Shown: piece after piece, positions 1 to 13,700 of the stretch
Numbering within the stretch: position 1 is the stretch's first letter
Layout of the letters: each line of letters starts with the position of its first letter
From: Tetranychus cinnabarinus
Taxonomy: Eukaryota > Arthropoda > Arachnida > Trombidiformes > Tetranychidae
Length of the DNA: 64,000 nt
Reading direction: 5' to 3'
NCBI GenBank assembly: GCA_022266195.1
Contig: WHVY01000007.1
Span: 3,348,001-3,412,000, forward strand
The notes under the pieces: generated by a model
Database searches by the model: none
Told to the model about the DNA's origin: nothing
Seen by the model: the letters and a program-made list of their open reading frames with translations, nothing else
Made by a program: the position numbers and the translations under genes

Positions 1-3000
1 CGGTCTTTAATGGGCTGAGCACAACCTTCACAGGAAACCATCTTCATGATGATGATGTTATTTACAAGCCCATGAAACAGAGAAATACGATGAACACGGC
101 TTAAGTTGAGTTAAAAGGGTTTGACAGACGATGTTGTTGTTGTTGTTGGTGGTGGTGATGTATCAATTTTGGATTAAGAAACACTGGAATAACAAATGAA
201 GAAAAAACGAAACAAAAAACAAACCATAAACAGAACTCTCTTATTCACAAAATTGTGGACAAATTAAGTGTAAAAATTAGAAGCTGATTGAAATGATAAA
301 AAAAGAGGTAACATTGGAACAGAAAACACAGCTGAAGATATTGACACACACTGAAGTTAAGCTAAGAAGAAGAAACTGAATACAAAAAAGTTGTCAGAAG
401 GCAAAAGGTACAAGTTGAAGAACGATTTTGATCAACAAAACATAAAAATCAACTTGATTATGAATAAAATGATGAATGAATTCAGGTGGTTATTTTGATG
501 GTAAAACAATGGTAGGCCAGAAGAACACAAGTTTTTTAGCGCTAAATCAACAAATGATGATACATACGATTATTATCGATGATTGTTGTCGTTTTTATTA
601 TTATTGTTGCTGTTGTTGATGTTGTTGGTGCTGGTGGTTTTTGTTGTGCTAAAGTTGATAATGATATTATTCTTGATATTAGCGGAAAGAGGGAGTTTCG
701 AGTAAAGCCGGTTCTGCAGGAGAGAATTTAATCGAAGAAAGAGAAGAAAGAAAGAGAAAGATGTAAGTCCAAATAAACAACAAACAAAAGGTGAGAGACT
801 TTGGCAAAAAAACAACTTCTCGTTCACAATATTCAACTCTCAACATCAACATCATCTCAAGCATCTCTCAACAGCAGCATGAAAATTTACCTTCAATACG
901 GTTGCGTTTAAAACTGGGTCACGCCTTAGACCATTATATAACCAATCGAGGGATTGTTGAGGTGGAGTTTTTTGCCAGTTCAAAAAACAAGGTAAAAGTA
1001 AGAGCAAGAAGATGATGAAGATAGACACTGTGAGAGAGGGAAAGGGAGAGAGAGAGAGAAGAAAAAATAAGATGAGAAAAAGATGAAGAAGAAGAAGAAG
1101 AGGTAAAGAACAAAAAATGCTTTGTATGAACTTCTTTTTTTTCTCAATAGTCTAAAGTAGTGCAAGTTGTTAGGATTGAGGTTTGCATTTTTTAGAGCTT
1201 GAAAAAAAGGTATAAAAATATGTAGAAATGATAATGTTGATGATGATTGTAATGGTGATGTTACAGTTGTGGAAATGGTGAGAAATTTGAATATTGAGAT
1301 GGTAATGAAATGTTGCTTTTTTGGAATCCTTTTTTTCTCACTTCTCAATCTTTTCGGTCAATTGAATCTGTTCAGAGTCATTTGGTGGCCATCAAGTCAT
1401 TAGTTTGGCTGTTTCATGAGATCCCCATTTCAGTTTCAATATTTAAAGGCTGGTTAATTGGTCAGTTTGCAATGCTGTTGTCTTCACAGTTTTGTTCCTT
1501 GCATCGATTGAAGCAAAATTTTTGGTTTGACGATGAAAATTATTGCGAGCCTGTAAGTCGATATAACCGGAAAGGTAAATAAATTGGCTGTGCAAAGGTT
1601 GGATCTTCCTGTTGATTCAAGGTTTACATGGAGGTTTGCTGTATATTTGTGTACACAATCATGATTATAATCAGATATACATGGTAAATGATATATCTTA
1701 TCTTGAGTATCATCATAATCATTGATATCAGGCTACAGAATGAACCTGGAAAGAGATAGAAAAAAAATTATGAATAAAATGGAATGATATTGTTAATTGT
1801 CGAAACGAAACAAGATTTTCGATGGTAAAGTTGGAGATGAAAAAGGAGGAAGACTGAATATTAGTTGATATAATATGATGAGTTGATGATATTGAGTTTC
1901 GTATATTTTGTTATCTTGATTGTCATCAATTTTTTTTCTCCTTTCTTTTCCATTGAATCCATTTTTATACTTGACCAATAAAGATGAGTTCAGTGAAAAG
2001 GGCAATAATGTAAAGGAGGAAAAAAAACAAGTCAACCAATTTCCGAATGAAAATAATAATTTCATTGAGAAATACAAGTTAAACAGAGTAAAGTAATGAA
2101 ACAAACAACTATCAGAATGTGCATAAAACAGGAAACTTGATATTATTATAGCTAATAAAAAGACCATGTTCATTGCCTATTAAATGTCCTTCACTTTTTT
2201 TCATCGTCTCGATGATTCAAGTTAAAGAGAAGCATTTTTTCCATCATCACGTGCAGATTCCTCATTCACCAACCAACAACCACGATAAACAATACCCTGA
2301 GTATTACGATGAGTATAATCACGATGGAGCACATTGGAATCCATGAATCTTTCCTGCTCTCGACAATCGAATCAATCGTTGAATGAATCCATCATTTAAA
2401 TTTATGTTTACCTAATGAATTATTGAAATGAAATAATTAGAAGAAGCAAATCAATAGTCAATAATTATAAAAAGATAATGATAAAGACAATAATATGAAG
2501 AAGAAAATTATTCATTCATCAAAAGTTGTCATAAAAGTATGTTTTTCAGTCAACCTTTTTTGTACTAACGATTTATCCGTCTCAATTTTAAGTCTCAATG
2601 AAATCTGTTTTGAAAACTATTCAAAGATAGAGGAATGAATGAAACAAAAAGAGGAAAGAGAAAAAAAGATGAAAAAGAAATAATAATATTTAGTGTTTTT
2701 ATAGGCAAAAGAATAGGTTTAGAAGAAGATGAGAAATGAAATGATGAGGAGGATGAAGGATGAAAAGGAAGAGGTAAAACCGAGTGTCTTTGGCACTTTT
2801 CATTTCCATTCTTTCAGGTAGTAAATTCCCAATTCATTTTTCCTTTTCACCTAACCTCTTCTTTTCCATCATCCTTTTTTCTTCTCTTCTTCACTTTCTC
2901 TTTTTCTTCAAGTGATTCAACCAGCAAATACTAACAAAAAAACTATATAAATGTGTGTACATCTTCTTCATCATCTTCTTTAGTCTTTTCAGTTTGTTTC

Positions 3001-6000
3001 TAGATTTTGATTTGAAAAAGGAAAACATAAGCATCTTCATCATCATCTTTTTTTCCTCTTTTTTCTGCCTTATGAAAAAGGTGCTAACCTAACTTGCTTT
3101 CCTTTTTTTCATCATCATCTTCAAACAAAAACTCTCTGAAACTTTTACTTCATCTACTTTTCTTTTCATCATCAGCTACTTCTTCTTTCCTTTGTATATT
3201 GTTCTGAACAGATTCTTCATCATTTACCTTCAACATATTTCTCATAGCATTTATACTTTTTTTTCTTGCCTTCTTAACCAAGTTTTGTCTCAAGTTTCCC
3301 TTTTATATCAACAAATTTTCAGAAGATGATTTTGATGATTTTTAGATGAAGAAAATAAAAAAGAATGAAGGAGAAGAGAAGCATGATAATGACGATATTG
3401 ATGATCATGTTGATAATGATGGAAAAGGCAAGAAACTTGCAAGTTAATATCATGAGCCAGAGCAGAGTTTATCAGTCATGATTGCAATTCCATTGAACCT
3501 CAATGTTAACATGAAGAGAGAAAAGAAATCTGAAAAAAGAGAGAAAAAATTTGAGCAAAGAAAAGACGAAACTAATCTAAGGCTAAACTAGCTATGATAA
3601 AGTTGATGACGATGATAAAGGTAAAAGGATAAAACAGAGTTGATCCACATTCTCTTCATTTTTCTTCATCATAATCAGCAACATCATCTGAATCGGACTT
3701 CAAAAACAGAGATTTTCTCCTCTCTCAAATGGACACAAGACTGGCTTAGATATATTTTTCATACTAAAATGAGTAGATGATTTTGATGGCCTCTCTCAGT
3801 TATCGTTCACAGGGAATCTTTTCAGTTTCATTTTCATCTTGAAAGACAATAACAAAAACTGAATGTTATACTGATATAAAATTGTATTATATAGACTTTA
3901 GGACAGATAACAGTTCAACTCAATCTTGAGTTACGTTTCTTCTTCAGCATCTTCCTTCTCACCATCATCAGCATTGCTATCTTCTTTTTCATCCTCGAAA
4001 TCGTCTTTATACTGCAAGAAGATGAAGATATTCCCGCCCAGGGAAATCCGAGAAAATCCTTTTGTTTGTCTCCTCTAGGGATATATCACAGATCTCTCTC
4101 TCTCTCTCCAACCTGAATCACAAGAAAAAGAAAAAAGTGAGTTTAGTGAAAAGAAAGGAAAAGATGAGAAAGAAAGAGATAGTTAAAAGGGAAAGAATGA
4201 AGGAGTGAAAAGGGATTCAGAAGATGAAGATGACAAAGAGATTTTGATACCAAGTCCGTTGTTGGATTCAAATTCACCTACAAAACGTTCTTCCCTTGAG
4301 GATTTAGGTTTTCAATATTTACAGTAGACTTTATAATGCATTGTATATTCCGTTATTTTTGTTTTTTTTGTCTCTTCTTCATCCTTCTCATCATCAAAAT
4401 CATCCTTTGCCTTCCTTGTCGTCATTTTTTCTTCTCACTTCTCTTCTCTTCTCTTTCACATTATTTATCAAGGCATATTTTGTTTTCATCCTTTTCGAGC
4501 TTGATTTTGATTCTTTCAAAATCTTACGAGAATCTTGAAGAATGTCGAAAAGGCAACCAACCATTAATTCTTCATCCTTCTTTATCTTCATCTTTTTTTC
4601 ATCTTCTTTCTTTTTCTCTTTTCCATCCTTTACCTGGCTTACAGATTTTTACCTCATCATTGTTCATCTTCAATATCTTTTCAACATCAAGATACGTCAT
4701 GGTTACTTTAAACTGAAAATATTTAATCTCGAGATTTATCTTCATCATCATTATCTTTTTTGCATCTTCTACTTGTTTTCATCATCATTTAAATGATGAT
4801 AATGATCATAAATCATTAAATCATTAAATAATATTGATGATGATAGCTTCATGAGAATGTTGAATCAAGATTATAACATGGCAAAGAATAATTCAAGAGT
4901 TGCTTTGACTATTTAATTATCACAATTTTAGAGTCAATTGCAGTTTCTCTTCCGTTCCTAGATTAGTTGGTAATAAACTTGTCCACATGTTTGACAGGAA
5001 AAATATGAACAAGGAAATTTCAAGTTATCAGAAGCTACTTTCATTGTTCAGGATGAAGATGACAAAAATAAAAACCATTAATAAAAACAATCGATTTTCA
5101 CTTGTTTTTTATCTTTGTTTTCATTCTCAATTGACAATTCATTTTTCATGATATATTTATCTGATGAGTTCATAAGAAGAGAGAGAGAGAAAGAGAGAAA
5201 GAGAGAAAAGAAGAATATAAAAGTCACAATAAAATGAATGTCATTTTAGTTGACTGATGGAAGTATCAACAAGGAAAAATACGACTAGATTAATGACATT
5301 TAAATCATCTAAAGGAACCAGAAAAAATATATCATGAGTAATTTGAGTTGAGTGAAAATCAAAAGGTCAACTGAAATAAACAAATGAGAAATTTAAAAAT
5401 TTACCACTAAAAATCGACAGTCATGGATTAATTTTCGTCGTCGTAATATAACTAGATAGTAAATGGGCCAATAATTGAGTCCTAACTCAATGGTCTTTGT
5501 AAATATTATGATTCTAAGTGCGACCAAATCAGTCAAGTTTTCAAGCCATTGAAAATAATTGATATGCAAATATAAAATAAACGTTTCAAAATCTGTAAAA
5601 AGAGGGAGAAGAAAATCGTCATTACATATTTGGGTAATACTAATCATTGTGAAATGAAAGTTATTCCAGTCTGAATGGGAAAGGGAAGAATCTTGAGACA
5701 AAATTACAAAATTGAAGGTAAAAAGGGCAAAAGCCACACACAAACACATACAAAAACATGGATAAAAGCAACACCTTAAAGCCAATTTAACCGTTCCTTT
5801 GAGTTAAACTAATACTCTCTACTGTTGACAATTTATCCATTCAAAATATAATAATCATTATGACCAGAAAGAGAAGCAGCAAAAATATTAACAATTGTCG
5901 AGTATTATGTATATTACATAGTTGATTGAATAGAAAGGACAGAGAAAAGGAGAGAGAGAAGCTGAAAGTAACAATGAACATGTACAAAAAAAATAGACAG

Positions 6001-6476
6001 GCAAAAAAAGAGAAAGAATGAGAAGAAAAGAGAATAATATTAACCACACTGGTAATAATAATAGCGGATAAGATTAAGAAGGTAGTGAGCAAAATAAATG
6101 TCAATGGGTGCTATTGATGTTGTTGTTGGTGTCAATTGTAAGTTAGTAACCAAAGCAATCATCACTGACAGGAGAAGAAAGGGAAGAGATGATTTTCTTA
6201 TTCGCATTATATTATTATTTTCTTCTTCTTCTTCTTCTTCTTTTTGAGCTTTAACTTGGTATTTTTCTGAAAAATGTTTGTGTTGTAAGATGAAGGTTTA
6301 TGCGTATGTTTTTGTGTGGATGTGTGTATGCATATAAATATGTTATATTGTAACACTATAATCGATATACACCTATACACCTTTGTCGGCTTTTATCTGA
6401 AGAAAAAGAAAAATGATGAAGTTGAGTAAAATAGGCCAATACCTTTTGTATAATCTGCTGTCTTGTATAATGTAAA

Positions 6477-6479
<3 letters not shown>

Positions 6480-6526
<47 letters not shown>
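6480..6526. repeat. GA dinucleotide microsatellite
   Basis: About 23 uninterrupted GA units, followed by a G-rich GGAGGGAAGGGAGGGAG stretch. Length is directly visible; polymorphism is expected for such a tract but not shown here. Confidence 0.95.
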
Positions 6527-6529
<3 letters not shown>

Positions 6530-9500
6530 AGGGAAGGGAGGGAGAAGTGGCCTTAGGGTCGGAAAAGGTAAGGAGTCCCATCAACTTAACTCCTTGAGAG
6601 TCTTTTGACCATCTTCTTGTTTTCCATCGTCATCAGCTTTTTTAGCGTCTTTTCCCTTTACTTGTTCGCTTGTTTTATTTTGCTTAGCTTTTCCTTATGG
6701 TTTAACAAAAGACGGATTTAGGTTCCTTTTTGTTTCCACTTTGTTGAGAGTTAACAACGCTCAGGGCGGATTGAGGAGACGCAAGAGGAGGAGGAGGAGG
6801 TCGAGGAGGGAAGGATAAACTCGACGCTTAAGCCACTTGAATATGAAAGTTGTTGGTTAAACTGGACATAACCTTGAAATGATCCAAGCCACAACGATGA
6901 TTCTTGTTTTCACCTTTAAAAGTACAAGAGAAATTTAGGAAAATTAATATAAATGAATCTTTTTTAGATTTTTTTAAAGCAAAAATGTTTGAATATGAAG
7001 TATGTTAGAGGTTTGGGTTCGCTTTTTTGTCAAAATATATACATTGATATTGATCATCATGAGATTATATATTTTTTTCAAACTATAAGCTTGTAAATTG
7101 AATAGATTGTGTGTGTAGTAAACCATGCAGACTGACGAGTAATTTATCTTATATGCATAATTTATATCAAGAAAAATGATGCTAGATCTTGAATTTACAG
7201 AAGGTTGGAAGAAATGTGAACAAGTTGGAAATTCATGGAAAAATAAGCTAAAATAAACTATGAATAGACAATATTTTACTTTTAAAAAATAGCTAAGGAA
7301 AACGGGGAAGAATGATTTTTAAATTACAATAAATTCAATATTCACCTCATCTTACTCGTGTCTATCTTCAAAATCAAATGTTAATTGAATTGTCAATTTT
7401 GAAATGTATAATTTCATATCATCCAGAATTAACTTAATAGCGCTTCACTCCTGTTTACTGGTATCTGAAATGAAAAACAGGTAGGTTAAAGTTTAAAGTA
7501 AACTGAATATCGTCTAATTGTAGTCATGTAAGTAATTTTATGTTTGAAGTATGGGCTAAGTGTTACATTTGTAGATTTAAACTTCAATTTAAAGGCCAAT
7601 TATTGATGAAATAATTTGCAAAATAGCGGATTTATTGTTGGTTAAACAGGCAATTTGATTGTGAACCTTTTCATGTTACCATAAAGAGGGTAACAACAGA
7701 GGAAATTAAAAGGCTAACAATCGATAAGTTTACCTTCATATGGTTAAATAACTTCTTAAAAACTTACTAACTCGATTGCAGCGAGTATTTACCATAGGAA
7801 AAAAATATGCATACACAATGTATTGGACACACATACATAAAGAAAGAGAGAACAAAAGAGAAGCTTAAAGCCATTTTACAGCCACCAAAAATCATAATGG
7901 GTACAACAATCTTTAGCTTTCATCTTTTAACATCGAACTGTAACCAGGTAAGGTTCACTGGATTTGAATTGAGTACCTTTGACTGTTGCCTATTTCACTG
8001 TTGAAGTGAAAATAAAATTGATTGCATTTAACTATCAATGGCTTGCGCTTTATGCTGAGTCTCTTTCTCCATTTCTTTTTCGTCATTTTTTTTATTTGTT
8101 TCTTTCAAATTCACCAAAATTTGAACCACAATAACAAAAATAAAGTATATAAATACATAAGAGTTGAAAAGAGCCAATTGACCTTTTCAAAAGATTGGGA
8201 GGAAGAGGCAAAAGTGAAAGAGCAAAAGAAGGAAAGAGAGAAAAAAAGAAAGGCAAAAGAGTAAAAAGCAAATGTAACAAAAAAGACTTACCGTCTTTAT
8301 ATTATCAACCATGTTATCTTTAAGGCCATGTTATCGATATAACTATTGACACTTATTAGGTGACAATAACTGTGTGTGTGTGTGTCTATGTATACTAATA
8401 GCCTAGAGGCAGATGAAGAAAAGAAAAATTATAAAAAAAGAAAATGTTCTCCAAATTTCCCGCTGATGTGACATAATCGTTTACTTACGCACTTCTGTGT
8501 TATCATTATCGCCATTATGTTTAACATTATTGTTGTTATTATGTTCATTTGGACATTATTATTTAAACATTTATCATTCTATCAATTCACAATGATTTCA
8601 AAAATAAGTAAATAGCTGTAAACAGTTTAAATTGTAAGTAAAGAAAATTAAAACTAACAATCAAAAAATGCTTTAACCTTTGATCAAAAAAAGCTAAGAA
8701 TGAAAGAATTTCGTACTAAAGATACTGATACTAATGTGAGTTATTGATACCGATACCGATACATCTTTATTTAGTTAAGTTAAGCTTATAATGAGTGTTA
8801 TTATTGAAAATCATGAATTTCGCTGCCCGACGAATAGTGTAAATAAGCTATTTCTAGCGAGGAGCATTTTCTCAATGGTGATTGTAAATTGTGTGCATTT
8901 ATTTTACGTTAAATGGGTTATTTTATTGTAGGTGAGAATTGTTGATTTGATTACTTAATAATAATATACTAAAGACAAAACAAGTCACCACATAATGATT
9001 ACCTTGTCTGTTATATGTTAACAGTAAACTTTGGTTAACAGTTATTCATAATGACTACTTTTAGGCTTACCAAACTCATCGGCTGATTATAATGGTAAGT
9101 ATTTATTTTTTGCTGTTTTTAAGAGACTCGAAAATTTGGCCCACCTCTAATTAACTTGACATGAAACTTGGACCTTTTGTTTACTGTTCAGTTAGTTAGC
9201 TTAATATAAGGTGTGTCTACTCATGATAAGTAAATGACCAGGTAAACGCAGTATAATATGTTAAGCAGATTTTTACTGCCCCAAAGATTTTTATTTTTGT
9301 TTCATTCGCCATGTTTTTTATGCTTAATCCGTATTTTTCTTTTCTCTTTCAGCATTTATCATTTCCATAATCTCTGTATCCAAATGGTGATTACTAGATG
9401 ATATCTAGATGGTGATGATAGACATAATTGGATTATTATAGCTGTTATACATTTATACCGTCTTTAACCATGGTCATATTGGTATCAACTTACATGGTAA

Positions 9501-10701
9501 GCTTTGGTGTTATTTCAATTGGATTTTGTTATTCTTTTATTTCTTTCATGTTGCAAAGTGTTTGAGGAAATATCATTCTTTTTATTAGAGTTATGATGTT
9601 TATATAGCTTTCAAAGTTGTTGATTATTCTTGTTTCCATTCTTTCACTCATTTCTTTGCTTTCTTTTCTTGTTTACTTAAAATATCCAGTGACACTTAAA
9701 GGACGCCGAACAAGGAGAAGAAAGATGCTGAAGAGGTTAACCAGGGATAAATAATTTATGTATTATATAAACAATCTTGAACTGAGCTCGAGGGTTTTTC
9801 ATTTGGATTTACACTTCGTTTTTGAGGTGGTTTTTCACTGATAATAGTGACTATATAAATATAACGACTACTCTTGAGGGAATTCCTTTTTATGTTGATA
9901 CAACACTTTGTTGTTGTGATACAATTGGTCTTAAGAAAATTAATGTACAAGGAGATTGAGAATAGGACAAGATGATTGTTATAAACGTATCAGTATCACC
10001 TTCATATCATTCGATATCATTGTAAATGTTGTTGCAATTGTTTGATGAAGTACAAGTTGAGAGGAAAGAAATTTATTAAACATTTCAACATATAATTGAT
10101 TTGTGTTTGGGTTTATTTGCTGTTCATTGATTGTTAACTAATCAAATTAACACTCAATTTTATAAATTATTTCTATTTTTGCAACCTTTCAGAATCTTTC
10201 ATATTTACATAATTTTAAATTCTAAATTTCATTTGCCATTTCAGTGAGTGGTCGAAGTATTCAAATGCATCTGAGATGAAGTCACTAAACCATTTACTAA
10301 TAGCTCCATGATTGAGATGGTCAGATTGAATGGAATCTAGGATAAGATTAATGTCTGGTTGTGATCAAAGTTGATCAATCACAACTGAATGTGATATTAT
10401 GAGACTGGATCCAAACATATTGATATTCAAGAGGAAAGCAAAACAACGACACAATATTAACGCAGGGCAATTTTTACCTTTCCTATGTCAATTGGTCTTT
10501 GCTCACTTGACCTTAACCCTGTTTCATTGACTTGATAAGTTAAAGAACCTGCCAAGAAGAAGATAATGATGATAAGTTGGCGATACCGGGTTAGAGGAAT
10601 GGATATTAAAGGAAAAACGATGCAGAATAGATCGCAATGTAACAAAGTGACAGTTATTTTTCAGATCATCTGTATCATTTGTTACAAAAAGTACAAAAAT
10701 C

Positions 10702-10703
<2 letters not shown>

Positions 10704-10733
<30 letters not shown>
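10704..10733. repeat. GA dinucleotide microsatellite
   Basis: About 15 GA units in purine-rich DNA. It translates as an Arg-Glu repeat in a short + strand frame, which I regard as spurious. Confidence 0.95.
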
Positions 10734-10737
<4 letters not shown>

Positions 10738-13700
10738 CCAAGAAAAAAGTGATGATTATGGCGAGGGAAGACGAGAAGAAATATCTGAGTAACTCCCCTT
10801 TTCAATCGGTCAATGTCTTTCTTTCCTCAAACTGGACTACATACAAAAGTCCATCCTCACAAGTAAATCCTCTCAGGCCCATAATTATCTTCTAATTCTC
10901 TTACAATTTTCTTTAGCTAAACTTACTTTTTTTCTTTCTCTTTTCAGTTCATCATCATCTTGTTGTTGCAGTTTCTGGACAAAAGGTTGAATCTAACTTT
11001 ACCCTACTCTACTCACTCAGACCCATTTACTCACACTAGTGGGATGTGAATATACCTTTCAAAGTGAAATATTCACCTCCACTCAGGGGGTAACTCAAGA
11101 TCCCAGGGCAACAACCAAGGTCACACAATACAAGACAATGTTAATAATAATACAACATACTAAAGCCCTGAGATGTTGAGACAGCGAAAACATGAAATAA
11201 ATACAAAACTCCTGAATAAATGTATTTATACATGTACATCTATCTATCTTTGTACATCTCTACACCTCCCACTTCATCTTTTTTTACCTTTACTGAAAGA
11301 TCATCTATCTATCTTTCCATCTCTTCTCTTTCTCATTCACTCACTCACCATCTCTTGCTAATTTTGTTGTTTGCAGTTTAAATATAATCAACATTAACCC
11401 ATTGAGGACAAAAGGCTAAGCGCAAGAAATTTTTCACTTGTAAGAGATTTTGTCAGCTAACAAAATGCCCAATTATTAATGTCAATGCAAGTTTATGCAA
11501 ATGCTAATTATCTGTATGATCAATAAGGTACATAACTTGCTCTATGAGTTACTCCAAATGAATGAAAATGTTAAACTTGAGCTGTTTCTCCAACTCTTAA
11601 TTTATTCAAAGACATTATATTGCACTGTCAATCGATTAATGTTTTTTCAGCCAATTTTGATTGTCACTTTCAAGAATAATGGCGATCTATGCATGATACA
11701 TTTGGATTGAATGATATATCTCTTATGGAAGCTTCAATAATTAAATAAAATGTCAATACAAACCAATGCATTTTATTCAAACTTACTCGTTTATTTTTAG
11801 TTAAAAGTTGGTTTAGATAAATTTTTCAGTTTCATATTTCATTTTATCAAATTTCTTGACTTTACATGATTAAAGTCATTCGCAACGGATTTAACCTTTC
11901 AACCTAAAGAGTGATAATAAAAATAAGTGACCATTGGAAGTCAGATTTGGGAAAATCGCTTCTTTTTAGCAAATTAATCCATTGGAGAGTTGCGTAAAAT
12001 TATAAAATGTAGATACAATTGAAGTTGAAACTTGTGATTGTTGACCTTTAATATACTAATGATACTAAAAAGAGTTACTGATAAATGGTGAAGAATCAGG
12101 CTGTAATAAAGGAATAAATGAAACAAGTTGAATGATGATGATGAAAGGAAAGATTTGGTGTCTTCTAATACATCACACAGAATCCCAAAAAAAAACAAAA
12201 ATATCAAATTGGACCAGCTATAAATTTTCATCTTTTTTCATTAGTTTTTCTTACTTCTTTTTTGACCAGTTGTAAAGTAAAATGAATCCACAGACTTGAG
12301 TTTCTCATTTTCAACTTTTTTTTCCTTCATCTTCTTCTCATGACATCCTCAGGCTTATATCATTGAGCTGTTGTTCCTATTTTACTTCATCTTCTTCTCG
12401 TTGATTTGAAAAATAGTTCAAGTTTAAACGAACTGAGCTCCACCAAAAAGGTTGAAAAAAATCGTGATCTTGTATTTAGCTTCAGTCACAAGCTGAACAA
12501 CGATACAGCTTTACTTGTACACTAAGAAAACTCTCAGCTGATAAATGACCTTTCTTTTCTATGCTTCATCATTTTCATCTTTATCTTCATCTCCTGCTTC
12601 TTCTTCACCATCATCATCTTGACTCCCTCCTTTTGGCCTTTCCTCCTTACCACTATGAATCTTTTAGTTTCTCTCTTATCTTATTTTTTCCCTCTTCATT
12701 CTATTTCTTTTTATTTTTCTCTTCCTTCAACTTCATGTTTCTTGCTACCTTCAACCAAATCTTCATCATCACCATCATCAACAACAACAAAAACAGCAAC
12801 ATCTTAAAGAGGCCTCAGTGGCTCACAAAAAAAAGTTATTTTTCACAGTGAGTTTCGCCTCATAAGACATTTTTCTTACCTATACATTTGCTTGTTTTAC
12901 TTCATCTTCATCATCATCATCTTTTCACTCTTGTCTTCCCTTTAAGCTAGAAAAATACACGGAGGATGAATGTAAGTGTGTGTGTGTGTGCACATATCCT
13001 CCTCAACATGATGAATTTACCCAATTGACCAAGCCTTCTTGGTTAGATATCATTAAAAAAAGACAACGATGATGAAGGTGAAGGTGAGTAAAAAAGGGCA
13101 AAACAAGATGAAGATAGTAATAGTAGATCAAATTGGCAGTATATTAGTACGCATAGTAATGGTACCCGTGGCTAAGTTGACTTGAACAAAAATCAGGTTC
13201 ACTCGTTTAACCCTTGTTGTCTCATCAGTTAGCCATTGTATCAGTTGTATCAGTTTTTATCAGCCATTTATGCTCTTCACCAGTCAAAAAGTCAATGATG
13301 TCTAAAGATCCCAAAATAAGATAGCCTCATTCAAATCATCTTAGATCTCTGTGTGTGAGTAAGTATCATTTGTGAGTTTTTCTTGTTATCATGTTGTCTT
13401 GCTCTATTTTCAATCTTTTCACTCTATCTTCGTCTTCTTCTCTGTCTTCTTTTTCGTCCTCTCCTGATAACATCGTGTTGGCTTTACAAGTTAATACATC
13501 GTCTTTGGCGCCCATCATTATACTTGTTTCCTTCCTTCATCATCTTCAAGGCTTTTCTATCTCTTCATCTTTATATCGCTTTCCTTTTTTGTACTTTTTG
13601 TTTCCATCTTTCTTGTCATCATCGTCATTATCATCATCATTTACGTGGTCAAGAAACGCTTCATTTGTACCTATAAGATAAAAATAATATTTGCATTAAT

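Noticed and set aside
4336..4796. Overlapping Phe/Ser/Leu-rich frames of up to 126 codons
   Set aside because: They are translations of CTT/TTC low-complexity runs with no domain, start context or splice logic.
13383..13681. Two overlapping + strand frames of about 97 codons
   Set aside because: Both frames of the same TCATCATC-rich run are open, which points to composition rather than coding.
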